Made by a program: the position numbers and the translations under genes
Shown here: positions 1-8,989 of the stretch, one piece after another
Position numbering within the stretch: position 1 is the first letter of the stretch
Layout: every line of letters starts with the position of its first letter
The notes under the pieces: generated by a model
Seen by the model: only the letters and a program-made list of their open reading frames with translations
Told to the model about the DNA's origin: nothing
The model's database searches: none
DNA from: Stutzerimonas azotifigens DSM 17556
Lineage (GTDB): Bacteria; Pseudomonadota; Gammaproteobacteria; Pseudomonadales; Pseudomonadaceae
DNA: 64,000 nucleotides
Direction of reading: 5' to 3'
NCBI RefSeq assembly: GCF_000425625.1
Contig: NZ_AUDU01000028.1
Span: 1-64,000 of the forward strand

Positions 1-2
1 CC

Positions 3-278
3 GGATTGAACCCCAAGCTGCAGGAGTCCGGCACCTACAAGGGCCAGACGCGCATATCTCGAACGGGCTCGTCTCGCCTGAGGGCTGGGCTCTATATGCC
101 GGCTGTTTGCTCGCTCAAGCACAACGCCGCCATCAGCGCTCTGCGGGACCGCTTGAAAGCCAGGGGCAAGACCGGCAAGCAGATCGTCTGTGCCGCCATG
201 CGCAAGCTATTGCACATCGCCTATGGGGTACTGAAATCCGGCCAGCCTTTCGACCCTAAACTGGCCCTTGCCCACTAG
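3..278 (+). CDS. IS110-family transposase, C-terminal part (cut by the window edge)
   Basis: The open frame enters from the left edge and ends at the TAG at 276-278. The roughly 90 residues resemble the C-terminal Transposase_20 half of IS110/IS1111 transposases: GTYKGQTRISRTGS, then SRLRAGLYMPA, then MRKLLHIAYGVLKSG. The last motif is very typical of the family end. The catalytic DEDD N-terminal half lies outside the window, so it cannot be said whether the element is intact. No terminal repeat of the element was recognised downstream; the sequence passes straight into host-type intergenic repeats. The internal TTG at 6 is not a real start. Confidence 0.8.
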   Translation, partial: GLNPKLQESGTYKGQTRISRTGSSRLRAGLYMPAVCSLKHNAAISALRDRLKARGKTGKQIVCAAMRKLLHIAYGVLKSGQPFDPKLALAH

Positions 279-541
279 GGCTCAAGACGGTATCTACGAC
301 CCTGCGGGCCGCCTTCTCCCGGAGGGAGAAGGGAAAAGGCAGGGCGCGGCCTGCTCACGCCTGCGCGCTGGCGTGACCGGAGCGGTGCATGTCGCCGGCG
401 GACGGTGGGCTGAAGCCCACCCTACGGGCTGGGCGGAGACGGCGCTCGCTTCCGTACGTAGGGTGGGCTTCAGCCCACCAGGATGCAGCCGGCCTGGACC
501 TAGAGTGCCCCAACGGCACACCCACGAGGCATTTGCAGCGC
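279..541. repeat. Gene-free stretch with intergenic palindromic repeats
   Basis: No gene is seen. At 301-339 lies one copy of the family read as CTGCGGGCC-GCC-TTCTCCC-GGAGGGAGAAGGG, which recurs near 34.5, 37.3, 41.1 and 59.2 kb. At about 398-422 and 459-482 two copies of a GGTGGGCT-GAAGCCCACC palindrome face each other in inverted orientation. The same palindrome recurs at 6905 and near 27.16 and 27.34 kb. These look like REP/BIME-type elements of Pseudomonas. Confidence 0.75.
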
Positions 542-1267
542 TCAGCGCGTACCGCCCATCGCCCGCAGCACCAGCCCCTCGCTCTGCAACTGCTCGAAGG
601 CCACGCGTGCGCGCAGCACGGTGTCGTCGTCGGTCTGCCGGCTGAACGCCATGTAGAGCCCGGTGGCGATATCCAGGGTGAGCACCTTCTGCAGGCGGGC
701 CGGGTCGATGCCGTTGTCCCGGCACAGCCTGGCCACGTCGCGCTCGGGCATCGGCACCAGGTCGACCTGGCCGTTGAGCAACAGGCGGAAGTTCTCGTTG
801 TTGTGGGCGCTCACCACCAGCTTGCCGAACGCCTGCGCCTGCAGATAGCGATGGCGCACGTCCTCGCGCAACACACCGATGCGGTAGGGGCGGGCGTCGT
901 CCAGCCCGCCGACCGCGATGTCGTCGCGCTCGCGCAGCTTGTACAGGTGATAGTCGATGCGCATCAGCTCGCCCACCCACTTGAACAAGGCTTCCCGCTC
1001 CGGCGTGCGGGCGATCAGGTAGATGAGCACGTCCGGCTCGCCCAGGGCCATGTCGTAGGCGCGCGCCCAGGGGTACAGGCCGATGCGGTAATCGCTCAGC
1101 CCGGCCCGCTGCAGGGTCGCCGTGACCACCTCGCTGGCCGGCCCGGCCACCTGGCCGTTCTCCAGGTAGCTGTAGGCGGTGGCCTCGGTGACCACGCGGA
1201 TCGGCCCGGCCAGCGCCGGACCGGCCGACAGGCACAGCAGGAGCCAGACAATCAGACGTGCAGGCAT
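542..1267 (-). CDS. Periplasmic solute-binding protein (SBP_bac_3 / HisJ-like), orphan
   Basis: The 241-residue protein has a signal peptide (MPARLIVWLLLCLSAGPALA, cleaved before GPIRVV) followed by one SBP_bac_3-like domain. Its repeated landmarks, YPWARAYDMAL and LIARTPEREALFKWVGEL, are shared almost word for word with the protein encoded at 2621-3397, so the two are paralogues. It is the last gene of a three-gene minus-strand operon, 13 bp after the diguanylate cyclase gene. No ABC permease or ATPase is nearby. I infer a sensory rather than a transport role, perhaps presenting a ligand to the membrane cyclase. The ligand cannot be named from sequence. The ATG start is fixed by the signal peptide. 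Confidence 0.8.
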   Translation of the reverse strand: MPARLIVWLLLCLSAGPALAGPIRVVTEATAYSYLENGQVAGPASEVVTATLQRAGLSDYRIGLYPWARAYDMALGEPDVLIYLIARTPEREALFKWVGELMRIDYHLYKLRERDDIAVGGLDDARPYRIGVLREDVRHRYLQAQAFGKLVVSAHNNENFRLLLNGQVDLVPMPERDVARLCRDNGIDPARLQKVLTLDIATGLYMAFSRQTDDDTVLRARVAFEQLQSEGLVLRAMGGTR

Positions 1268-1280
1268 GGCGCGGCCCCCT

Positions 1281-2624
1281 TCAGTCCGCGATCCTGTTGC
1301 GCCCCTGGGACTTGGCCTGGTACAGGGCCTCGTCAGCGCGGTGCAGCAACAGATCGAAATGGTCCATGGTTTCCGGATCGAACGTGGCCAGCCCGATGCT
1401 CAGGGTGACGTGCGGCGCGATGTCCGAGCCGGCATGCCGCATGGCCCGCTCGCTCAGCCGCTGCTGCAGGCGCTCGGCGGTATCGCGCGCCGTCGCGGCG
1501 TCCGAGCCGGGAAGCAGCACGACGAACTCCTCGCCGCCGAGCCGGGCGACCACCTCGCCGGCACGCGAGAACACGCTGCGCAGCGTATCGGCCACGACGC
1601 GCAGGCACTGGTCGCCGAGCGCGTGCCCGTAGGTGTCGTTGTAGCGCTTGAAGTAGTCGACATCGCACATGAGCACGGTCAGCGGCTGACCCAGCCGCGT
1701 CGCACGGCGGAATTCCACGTCCTTGATCTCGTCGAATGCGCGGCGGTTGGCCAGGCCGGTCAGCGGATCGCTGCGGCTCAGGTCCTCGAGCCGCTCGTTC
1801 GCCGCACGCAGCTCGGCGGTGCGCGCCTCCACCAGCTCGGCGAGCCGGTCGCGGTGCGCTGCCAGGTCCAGCTCGGCCTGATGCTGGCGTTCGAGGTAGC
1901 TGGAAAGCTTCTCCTGCAGCGCGTTCACCCCGGCTTCCAGCTGGCTGAGTTCGTCGCGCCGCACCGTCCGGCGGTCCAGGCGCAGGCGCCGGCCGAGGTT
2001 GGCCGGCGTCAGCTGCGCCAGATGCCAGGCAACCTTGCGCACGTGCAGGGTCACCGTGCGGTTGAACAGCCACATGATCAGCCCGGCCAGCAGCAGCGAC
2101 TGGATCACCTGGGTCAGCACGATGCCGGTGGCCTGGTCGAACAGCCGTGCCCGCAGCACCCGCTCGTCGCCCTCCAGGGTCAGCTGGCCGACGGTTTCGC
2201 GCGCGCCGGCATAGGGCTCGTAGGTCAGGCTGCGCTGCAGCTGCGGCACCCGGCCGGGCTCGGTCCGCGGGGCCTGTCGCCGCTCGAGAACCTCGGGCGC
2301 GCGCCCGGCGCGAACGATCTGCAGCTGCACCCGGCTGACCGGCGCGGTCTGCACGATGCTGTCCAGATGCGTTCCGAGCGCCTCGCCGTCCATTTCCCAG
2401 ATCGCCTTCGACAGCGTGCTCTGGAAGACCTGGTCGATCAGCGCCAGCTCGGCGTTCATTTCCTGCAGGTTCTGCTGCCAGGCCGAATAGGTGCGCACGC
2501 CCACGCTTGCCAGGGTGAACAGCAGGCAGAAGCCGAGGGTAGCCAGCACCAGCCGGCGGCCCAGCGAACCGGCGGCGACGGCGTCGGGCACCTGGCCCTC
2601 GGACAGCGGCTCGGGCTGCGTCAT
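1281..2624 (-). CDS. Membrane-bound diguanylate cyclase (periplasmic sensor, HAMP-like linker, GGDEF)
   Basis: The 447-residue protein should make cyclic di-GMP from two GTP at the inner membrane. A first membrane segment lies near residues 22-42. A periplasmic region of roughly 110 residues follows, then a second membrane segment (VIQSLLLAGLIMWLF). Next come a HAMP-like/coiled-coil linker and a C-terminal GGDEF domain whose A-site reads RLGGEEFVVLLPG, intact for catalysis. The inhibitory I-site position carries R-A-G-E instead of RxxD, so product inhibition may be weak. The start is chosen at 2624, where its ATG overlaps the TGA of the upstream binding-protein gene (ATGA). The open frame continues further upstream, but only as a shadow of that gene. 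It is flanked on both sides by genes for related binding proteins. Confidence 0.88.
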   Translation of the reverse strand: MTQPEPLSEGQVPDAVAAGSLGRRLVLATLGFCLLFTLASVGVRTYSAWQQNLQEMNAELALIDQVFQSTLSKAIWEMDGEALGTHLDSIVQTAPVSRVQLQIVRAGRAPEVLERRQAPRTEPGRVPQLQRSLTYEPYAGARETVGQLTLEGDERVLRARLFDQATGIVLTQVIQSLLLAGLIMWLFNRTVTLHVRKVAWHLAQLTPANLGRRLRLDRRTVRRDELSQLEAGVNALQEKLSSYLERQHQAELDLAAHRDRLAELVEARTAELRAANERLEDLSRSDPLTGLANRRAFDEIKDVEFRRATRLGQPLTVLMCDVDYFKRYNDTYGHALGDQCLRVVADTLRSVFSRAGEVVARLGGEEFVVLLPGSDAATARDTAERLQQRLSERAMRHAGSDIAPHVTLSIGLATFDPETMDHFDLLLHRADEALYQAKSQGRNRIAD

Positions 2625-3397
2625 GAGCGCCACTTGTTCACGATGGCATCGTAGCGGCCGTCGGCCTGGATCTGCGCCAGCGCCTGGCGCAATCGCCCGA
2701 CCAGCGCATCCGGGGTCCTGCGGCTGAAGGCCATGCCCAAGCCGTCCTGGCCGTCCAGATCGCCCAGCACCAACTGCGATACGGCCCGCTCCCGCGGGTC
2801 GCCGCCGGTGTGCCGGACCAGGTACTGGGCGTTGGTCTCGTCGGAGATCCACAGGTCGACCCGCCCTTCCTTGAGCTTCTGGTAGTTGTGCTCGTACTTG
2901 TTGCTCGACTGCAGGTTCTGCCCGACCGCGAACCCCTGGGACAGCAGATACTGCTCGCCGGCATCGTCCTTCACCGTGGCGATCTGCAGCGGCCGGGCAT
3001 CGTCCAGCGAGCGGAGGCGGTAGTCCTTGCCGGACAGCGAGAATAGGTGCCACTGCGTGGAGGCCAGCGTGCCGACCCACTTGAACAGCGACTCGCGCTG
3101 CGGCGTGCGGGCAATGGAGTAGATCAGCACGTTCTCGGAATTGAGCGCGATGTCGTAGGCGCGCGCCCAGGGCATCGACTGGAAGGTCGCCTCGACACCG
3201 GCCTCGGCCAGCACGGCCTGGACGATCTCGGTGCTCATGCCGGTGAGCCTGCCGTCCACCGTCATGTTGAAGGGCGGCAGCTCCTCGGTGACCACGGTGA
3301 TCGCCGGGCCCGCCATGGCCGCCGGAGCCGCCAGCGCGCAGCACAACCCGATCTGCGGCAACAGAAAGCCCAAACGGCGGAACAACCAGTGCGTCAT
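2621..3397 (-). CDS. Periplasmic solute-binding protein (SBP_bac_3 / HisJ-like)
   Basis: The 258-residue protein begins with a signal peptide ending near APAAMAG and continues as an SBP_bac_3 domain. Landmarks are VVTEELPPFNM at the mature N-terminus, MPWARAYDIALNSENVLIYS, and RTPQRESLFKWVGTL. It is a paralogue of the protein at 542-1267. It is the first gene of the operon and its stop overlaps the start of the diguanylate cyclase by four bases, implying translational coupling. No transporter subunits lie near it. By analogy with periplasmic proteins that regulate membrane cyclases, it may tune c-di-GMP synthesis in response to a small polar ligand such as an amino acid; that is inference. 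Confidence 0.82.
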   Translation of the reverse strand: MTHWLFRRLGFLLPQIGLCCALAAPAAMAGPAITVVTEELPPFNMTVDGRLTGMSTEIVQAVLAEAGVEATFQSMPWARAYDIALNSENVLIYSIARTPQRESLFKWVGTLASTQWHLFSLSGKDYRLRSLDDARPLQIATVKDDAGEQYLLSQGFAVGQNLQSSNKYEHNYQKLKEGRVDLWISDETNAQYLVRHTGGDPRERAVSQLVLGDLDGQDGLGMAFSRRTPDALVGRLRQALAQIQADGRYDAIVNKWRS

Positions 3398-3669
3398 GGC
3401 GAAGCGACCTTCGGGCGGAACCCGGACGAGAAAACGATGGCCATCATAGTGCCATTATCGAAATGTGATCAGGCAATCATTTTTTCGGCGTCCTGCTCCC
3501 AGGCCAGGCGCCCTCGCGCCGGACCGGCGTCCCCTCGTAGGAGCGAGCTTGCTCGCGAAGCTCTTCAGGCCCTGCCCCGCCATCGCGAGCATGGATCCGG
3601 CATCCCCTCGCCCCTGCGCTCCCCCGCCTGAGGGCTGCAGGAGCAGGCTCTGCCTGCGACCGCTGGCCG
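3398..3669. repeat. Intergenic REP-like repeats
   Basis: No gene is seen. Two palindromic repeat types occur. TAGGAGCGAGCTTGCTCGCGA (about 3539-3559) is the widespread Pseudomonas REP form. GGAGCAGGCTCTGCCTGCGACC (about 3640-3661) recurs three times at 59.2-59.7 kb. They lie between the 5' side of the binding-protein operon and the 3' end of the chemoreceptor gene. Confidence 0.7.
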
Positions 3670-5553
3670 TCAGAGCACGAAGCGGCCCACCTTGTCGTTG
3701 AGCTCGCCGGCGTGGTCCTGCAGCAGGCGCGCCTGGCGCTCGCCTTCCAGCGAATTGTCCGCCAGGGCGTCGCCCAGCGACTTGAGGGTGACCACGTTGC
3801 GGGTGATCTCCTCGGTGACCGAGGACTGCTCCTCGGCCGCCGCGGCGATTTGCATGGACATGTCGGAGATCTGCTGCGCCGCCTGGGTGATTTCCTCCAG
3901 CGCGCCGGAGGCCTGCCGGGCATCGCTGACGCTGCGCTCGGCCAGCGCGCGGCTGCTGTCCATCCTGTCCACGGCGTTCTGGGTGATGCGCTGGAAGGTG
4001 GCGATGGTCGCCTGGATTTCCTGCGTCGAGGCGTGGGTGCGCTGCGACAGCACCCGCACCTCGTCGGCCACCACGGCGAAGCCGCGGCCCTGCTCGCCGG
4101 CGCGTGCGGCCTCGATGGCGGCGTTGAGCGCCAGCAGGTTGGTCTGCTCGGCGATGCCCTGGATGTTGGCCAGCACGCCGGAGATCGACTGCGAATGCTC
4201 GCTCAGCTCGGCGATCACCCGGGTCGCCTGCGCCACCTCGCCGGCCAGCCCGGTGATCGACTGCTGGGTGTGCCGCACCAGCTCCAGGCCCTGGCGGCTG
4301 TTCTGGCTGGACTGCTGCGCCGTCTGCGCGGTGCGCTCGGCATTGCCGGCGATTTCCTGGGTGGCCGAAGCCATTTCGGTGACCGCGGTGGCGACCAGCG
4401 TCAGCTCCTCCTGCAGGCGCGCCAGCTCGGTGGCCGACAGGCTGTTGCGCTGCAGCACCGCGCCGGACTCCTGGCCGATCTCCTCGGCCTGGTGGCGGAT
4501 GTGGCCGATCAGCGCATGCAGGCTGCCGACGAACTGGTTGAAGTGCCGCGCCAGGCTGCCGACCTCGTCGTCGCTGGCCTCCGGAATGCGCCGGGTCAGG
4601 TCGCCGTTGCCCCCGGCGATCACCTGCAGCCCCGCGGACACCACCGCGAGCGGGCGCAGCAGCCAGCTGCATAGCAGGCCGATGGCGACCAGCGACAGCA
4701 CCAGGATCACGCCGAAGGTGGCCAGGCCGATCCACAGCTGCCGGTACAGGGGCGCCGAGAGCACGGCATCGTCCAGCACCATGACCAGCACCTGCCCGGC
4801 GTACCCGATCGGAGCGGCGTACAGGCGCTTGCCCTCGCCGTCGAGCAGGTGCCGGGCGCCGGAGCCGCCGACCAGTCCCGCCAGGGTGGCGGTGTCCAGC
4901 GACGGGTAGAGCGCGGTGACGTTGCGGTCCAGGTAGCGCGTGTCGGGATGGCCGAGCACGATGCCCTGCCTGTCGACGAAGAACGCCAGGCCATCGCCCG
5001 GCAGCTCGATGTGCTTGAGCTGGTCGAGGATCTCCCCCATGCCGACGTCGGCACCCAGCACCCCGAGCGTCCGCCCGTCCTGCTGCAGCGTGCGCCCGAG
5101 CGAGAGCACGAACTGCCCCGTGGCGGCCGCCACGCTGGGCGTCGAGAGGTACACCGCGCCTGGCGTCAGCTGCGCCTGCTGGTACCACTTCCAGCGGCGC
5201 GGGTCGTTGTTGTCGGCCGGCAGGCTGACCCGGTCGGCGTTGACCTGGCTGCCGTCGGCACGGGCCAGGAAGACGTTCTCGAAGCCGCCGGCGACCTTCG
5301 CCTGCACCAGCGCGCCCTGCAGGACGCCGGCGTCCTCGGCGGCGGGGACGGAGAGCAGCGCCGCTTCCTTGCTGTGCAGCCAGTAGCGCACGCTGGCGCC
5401 GAAGGTCTTGCTGGCGATCGTCACCTGCTCGGTGATGTGCCGCTCCAGGTTTTCGCGGCTCTCGATGAAGTTCAGGCCCACTTCGCTGGCGCCGGCGAGC
5501 AGCACCGCCGCGCAGGTGGACAGCACGATCTTTTTCCGCAATGACAACGACAT
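3670..5553 (-). CDS. Methyl-accepting chemotaxis protein with dCache-like periplasmic sensor
   Basis: This 627-residue transmembrane chemoreceptor signals through CheW/CheA. A first membrane segment lies near residues 8-25 ([18 protein letters not shown]), followed by a long periplasmic domain of about 240 residues of the double-Cache type. A second membrane segment follows ([17 protein letters not shown]), then HAMP, then a full cytoplasmic signalling domain. The hairpin tip contains the invariant [20 protein letters not shown] and the [15 protein letters not shown] region. I chose the ATG at 5553 (MSLSLRKK, positive charges before the membrane segment) over an in-frame GTG at 5577. It stands alone. 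The ligand is not predictable by eye; dCache sensors often bind amino acids or other small metabolites. Confidence 0.88.
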   Translation of the reverse strand: MSLSLRKKIVLSTCAAVLLAGASEVGLNFIESRENLERHITEQVTIASKTFGASVRYWLHSKEAALLSVPAAEDAGVLQGALVQAKVAGGFENVFLARADGSQVNADRVSLPADNNDPRRWKWYQQAQLTPGAVYLSTPSVAAATGQFVLSLGRTLQQDGRTLGVLGADVGMGEILDQLKHIELPGDGLAFFVDRQGIVLGHPDTRYLDRNVTALYPSLDTATLAGLVGGSGARHLLDGEGKRLYAAPIGYAGQVLVMVLDDAVLSAPLYRQLWIGLATFGVILVLSLVAIGLLCSWLLRPLAVVSAGLQVIAGGNGDLTRRIPEASDDEVGSLARHFNQFVGSLHALIGHIRHQAEEIGQESGAVLQRNSLSATELARLQEELTLVATAVTEMASATQEIAGNAERTAQTAQQSSQNSRQGLELVRHTQQSITGLAGEVAQATRVIAELSEHSQSISGVLANIQGIAEQTNLLALNAAIEAARAGEQGRGFAVVADEVRVLSQRTHASTQEIQATIATFQRITQNAVDRMDSSRALAERSVSDARQASGALEEITQAAQQISDMSMQIAAAAEEQSSVTEEITRNVVTLKSLGDALADNSLEGERQARLLQDHAGELNDKVGRFVL

Positions 5554-5693
5554 GAAATACCCGTCAGAAAAACTCACGGCCCCGATTCATGGGGCATCGA
5601 CGGGGCTGTTTATCGACGGAGCGAGGGCGGGCTATAGGCGAAACGGGGGTGAAGCGATAGGCGGTCGGGCGACGGGCGGCCCCGGATGCAGGG

Positions 5694-5722
5694 AGAAAGA
5701 AACGGTCCCTTGCCGGGACCGC
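5694..5722 (-). terminator. Rho-independent terminator of the aldo/keto reductase gene
   Basis: On the minus strand a CGGTCCC-GGCAA-GGGACCG hairpin is followed directly by TTTCTTTC. It sits about 35 bp after the stop codon of the aldo/keto reductase gene. Confidence 0.75.
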
Positions 5723-5755
5723 TCTAGGACGGCGCCTGGCCGGATGCGACGGCCG

Positions 5756-6745
5756 TCAGGCCTGGCGCGCGGGCGGCGCCATGAACTCGGGGCCGACCGG
5801 GTCCTTCACGTGTTCGGCGAGGATGGCGTCGATCTCGGCCAGGTCGCCGGCGTCCAGCTTCCAGCCGAAGGCGTCGTCGATGCCGTTCAGCTGGTCCGGC
5901 CGGCGAGCGCCCCACAGGGCGACGGTCGGGCCCTGGTCGAGGATCCAGCGGATGGCCAGCGCCAGCACCGATTTGCCGTGCCGCTCGCGGGCGAAGCGTG
6001 CCAGTGCCTCTACCGCGGCCAGGTACTGGCCGAAGCGCGGCTGGCGGAACTTGGGATCGGACTGACGCAGGTCGTCGCCGCCGAAGCGGGTGTCGGCGCG
6101 CATCCGCCCGGACAGCAGGCCACGGCACAGCGCGCCGTAGGCCAGCACCACCAGGCCGTTCTGCCGCGCGTAGGGCAGCACGTCGCGCTCGATGGCGCGC
6201 TCGAACAGGTTGTACGGCGGCTGCACGCTGGCCAGCGGCGCGTAGCGGCGGAACACGTCCATCTGCGCGGGCGAGTAGTTGCTCACCCCGATGGCGAGGA
6301 TCTTGCCCGCCTCGCGCAGCCGCTCCAGCTCCCGGGCGGTTTCCTCGTGCGGCACCCGCGGGTCGGGCCAGTGCACCTGGTAGAGGTCGATGCGGTCGGT
6401 GCGCAGGCGCCTCAGGGAGTCCTCCACCTCGCTGCGGATGCGCGCGGCGGTGGCGTTGCGCCGCACCCGCTCGCCCGGCCACTCCAGGGCCACCTTGGTG
6501 GCGATCACCGCCTGGTCGCGGATGCCCTGCAGGGCCTTGCCGACCACCTCCTCGGAATGCCCGAAGCCATACACCGGCGCGGTGTCGATCAGGTTGATCC
6601 CGGAGGCGACGGCGCGGCGGATGGTCTCCACCGAGGCGGCATCGTCGGCGCCGCCCCACATCCAGCCACCGATCGCCCAGGTGCCCAGGCCGATGCGCGA
6701 CACCGGCTTGTCGATGCCCAGGATACGGATGCTCTCAACGCTCAT
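5756..6745 (-). CDS. Aldo/keto reductase
   Basis: The 329-residue protein is a TIM-barrel NADPH-dependent oxidoreductase acting on aldehydes or ketones in the cytoplasm. Visible are the N-terminal RIGLGTWAIGGW and the catalytic-region NLIDTAPVYGFGHSE (Asp and Tyr of the tetrad). Also present are DLYQVHWPDPRVPHEET (His) and the late SNYSPAQM and GARRPDQL cofactor-site motifs. I start it at the ATG at 6745, which has a strong GAGAGGAGC ribosome site; the longer frame to 6808 lacks one. It has its own terminator. The substrate is unknown, and the subfamily resembles YdhF/Tas-like or plant-type AKRs rather than 2,5-diketogluconate reductases. Confidence 0.88.
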   Translation of the reverse strand: MSVESIRILGIDKPVSRIGLGTWAIGGWMWGGADDAASVETIRRAVASGINLIDTAPVYGFGHSEEVVGKALQGIRDQAVIATKVALEWPGERVRRNATAARIRSEVEDSLRRLRTDRIDLYQVHWPDPRVPHEETARELERLREAGKILAIGVSNYSPAQMDVFRRYAPLASVQPPYNLFERAIERDVLPYARQNGLVVLAYGALCRGLLSGRMRADTRFGGDDLRQSDPKFRQPRFGQYLAAVEALARFARERHGKSVLALAIRWILDQGPTVALWGARRPDQLNGIDDAFGWKLDAGDLAEIDAILAEHVKDPVGPEFMAPPARQA

Positions 6746-6902
6746 TGCTCGCTCCTCTCGTCTGTCAGGTCGACGGCGAGGCCACGCCTGCCGCCGGAAA
6801 TCTCGCACGGCGCCTCATGAGGCGTCGCCATGAGGCCGGACCATGTAGAACGCCCCGCGGAAGATTTGCTTCATCGGTTCGACCGTCGCCTATCCCGGGC
6901 CC

Positions 6903-6924
6903 TCAGGGTGGGCTTCAGCCCACC
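6903..6924. repeat. REP-like palindrome overlapping the 3' end of the AraC gene
   Basis: GGTGGGCTTCAGCCCACC, the same palindrome as at 398-482, lies across the stop codon of the adjacent AraC-family gene. The TGA at 6917-6915 and the last residues (SVG) are encoded by the repeat. Confidence 0.75.
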
Positions 6925-7850
6925 GACGCGATCGAAGGCGCGGCTGTCGCTCGCCGCTCGCGCGCATAGCGGCCGGGCGGCTGTCCCACATGGCGGGCGA
7001 AGGCGGTGCTGAAGGTGCTCGCCGAGCTGTAGCCGATGCGCTCGGCGACCTCGGTCAGGGCGACGCCCTGCTGGCGCAGCAGGTCCTTCGCCAGCGCCAT
7101 GCGCCAGGCCAGCAGGTACTCCATCGGCGGCAGGCCGACGGTACGGGTGAAGCGTGCGAAGAAGGTCGAGCGCGAAAGCGCGGCCGCGGCCGCCAGCTCG
7201 GCCACGCTCCAGGCCCTGGCGACCTGGGCGTGCATCTGCCGCAGCGCCGGCGCCAGTCGCGCATCGGCCAACCCGCGCAGCAGGCCCGGCGGCGCCTCTT
7301 CGCCGGGTGTCGCGCGCAGCGCCTCGACCAGCAGCACCTCCACCAGGCGCGCCAGCACCAGGTCGCAGCCCGGCTTGCGCTCGCGGGACTCCTCGCCGAC
7401 CAGACGGACGAGCAACGCCAGCCGCTCGGCGCCGCGCACGTGCACCAGTGTCGGCAACAGGGTCGACAGCAGCGCCGGATCGGGCGAGTCGAGGATGAAA
7501 TAGCCGCCGAGCAGGCGCACGTCCGGGTCCCGATCGCGCGCCCCGTGGTGAACCTCGGCCACCGCGGACGGCGCCGCCTTGGGGTCCAGCGCCGGCGGGC
7601 GGCGCACCGCCTCGAAGCCGGTCATGGTGAACCCGGGCGTGGTCGGCAGCAGCACGAAGTCGCCCGCCTCCAGGGTCACGGCGTCATGGCCTTCGACCCT
7701 GAGCAGGCAGCGCCCCTCGAGCACGGCGCAGAAGCTCGGGTGGCCGAACTCGGTATAGCGCACGCCCCAGGGGCCGGCGCCGCTGATGCGTTTGGAGAAC
7801 ACCGTGCGCGGGCGCAGCAGGGTGACGACTTCCGAGAGCGGATCGCTCAT
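6915..7850 (-). CDS. AraC-family transcriptional regulator with N-terminal cupin
   Basis: The 311-residue protein has an AraC-type cupin N-terminal half. Landmarks are GPWGVRYTEFGHPSFCAVLEG and the LEAGDFVLLPTTPGF turn. A C-terminal double helix-turn-helix includes MEYLLAWRMALAKDLL and the second helix pair ending RIGYSSASTFSTAF. This is the arrangement of cupin_6 AraC regulators that often control neighbouring dehydrogenases. It is divergent from the short-chain dehydrogenase gene at 7948 with about 100 bp between the starts, so that dehydrogenase is its likely target. The 3' end runs into a REP palindrome, so the last few residues may not be ancestral. Confidence 0.88.
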   Translation of the reverse strand: MSDPLSEVVTLLRPRTVFSKRISGAGPWGVRYTEFGHPSFCAVLEGRCLLRVEGHDAVTLEAGDFVLLPTTPGFTMTGFEAVRRPPALDPKAAPSAVAEVHHGARDRDPDVRLLGGYFILDSPDPALLSTLLPTLVHVRGAERLALLVRLVGEESRERKPGCDLVLARLVEVLLVEALRATPGEEAPPGLLRGLADARLAPALRQMHAQVARAWSVAELAAAAALSRSTFFARFTRTVGLPPMEYLLAWRMALAKDLLRQQGVALTEVAERIGYSSASTFSTAFARHVGQPPGRYARERRATAAPSIASVG

Positions 7851-7947
7851 GTCCGGACGCTGACCAATGATTCAGGGACTTCTAATCGTAGAAGGTCCGA
7901 ATAGCGATGGCTATCGTGGCCGCACTTTCCACCCCATAGGAGCCGGC

Positions 7948-8691
7948 ATGAAAACCGTCCTCATCACAGGCTGTTCCTCAGGCTACGGGCTGGAAACCGC
8001 CCGTTACTTCCACGCGCAGGGCTGGAACGTGGTCGCCACCATGCGAACGCCGGACGCGAGCGTCCTGCCCCGCTCCGAACGCCTGCGCGTGCTGCCGCTG
8101 GACGTGACCGATTCCGAGAGCATCGCCGCGGCGGTCGGGGCCGTCGGCCCGATCGACGTGCTGGTCAACAACGCCGGCATCGGCCTGTTCGGCGCCTTCG
8201 AGGCCACGCCGATGGCCACGGTGCGCGAGCTGTTCGAGACCAACACCCTGGGCATCATGGCGATGACGCAGGCGCTTCTGCCGCAGTTCCGCCAGCGCCG
8301 CTCGGGCGTAGTGGTGAACGTCACCTCCACGGTGGTCCTGGCGCCCCTGCCGCTGGTGGCGGTGTACACCGCCAGCAAGACCGCCATCGAGGGCTTCAGC
8401 GCCGCCCTCGCGCACGAACTCGCGGCCTTCGGGGTGGCGGTGAAGCTGGTGCAGCCGGGCTACGGACCGACCACGCGCTTCGCCAGCAACGGCCAGCAGC
8501 GGATGCAGGGGCTGATCCCCGAGGCCTACAAGCCGTTCGCCGACGAGGTCTTCGCCCAGCTCACCCGACCGGGGCCGACCACCACCGAGGCCGACGTGGC
8601 GGAAGCGGTATGGCGGGCCGCCAACGATACGAGCGGCCGGCTGCGGTTTCCCGCCGGGGCGGACGCAGTGGCGCTGTCGCAGGGGAAGTAA
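7948..8691 (+). CDS. Short-chain dehydrogenase/reductase (SDR)
   Basis: The 247-residue classical SDR has the Rossmann cofactor motif TGCSSGYG near the N-terminus, the NNAGIG structural motif, and the catalytic YTASK with an upstream Ser in NVTSTV. It should oxidise or reduce a small hydroxyl/carbonyl substrate with NAD(P). The ATG at 7948 follows AGGAGCCGGC, a good ribosome site, so the longer frame from 7867 is not used. It lies divergent from an AraC regulator, which probably controls it. The N-terminal MKTVLITGCSSGYGLETA is typical of SDRs annotated as oxidoreductases of unknown substrate. Confidence 0.87.
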   Translation: MKTVLITGCSSGYGLETARYFHAQGWNVVATMRTPDASVLPRSERLRVLPLDVTDSESIAAAVGAVGPIDVLVNNAGIGLFGAFEATPMATVRELFETNTLGIMAMTQALLPQFRQRRSGVVVNVTSTVVLAPLPLVAVYTASKTAIEGFSAALAHELAAFGVAVKLVQPGYGPTTRFASNGQQRMQGLIPEAYKPFADEVFAQLTRPGPTTTEADVAEAVWRAANDTSGRLRFPAGADAVALSQGK

Positions 8692-8989
8692 GGCGCACGC
8701 CGGGCTGCTGGTCCTGGTAGCGGCTCTCGAACATGCCGGCCTCCACTGGGCCGACCACCTTCACCTCGGCGGCGGCCATCAACGGGTCAGCCCGAAGAGT
8801 GCGAGCGGCAGGTATCGAAGCAGGGCACGACGGACTCCATGGCGAGGAAGAGAGGGCGAGCCTATGACATGCGAATGGCAGTTGGGTGACGTGGCCGGGG
8901 CGCCGTTGACGCTGGCCCTTTCAGCGGGCGATCCGCACGGGCGCCGATGGTAGAGTCGCGCCTGTCGCCCACTGCTCCGGGAGGAGACC

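Noticed and set aside
294-1235. Long minus-strand frame of 313 codons over the first binding-protein gene, and similar long frames over most GC-rich genes
   Set aside because: Arg/Gly/Pro/Ala-rich low-complexity translation in a frame shifted from a real gene with a signal peptide and domain; a typical high-GC shadow.
8561-8782. Minus-strand frame of 73 codons beginning MMAAAEVKVVGPVEAGMFES at the end of the SDR gene
   Set aside because: Only the first 30 or so codons are outside the SDR gene and look protein-like; it could be the remnant of a lost gene, but no family, ribosome site or full domain could be supported.
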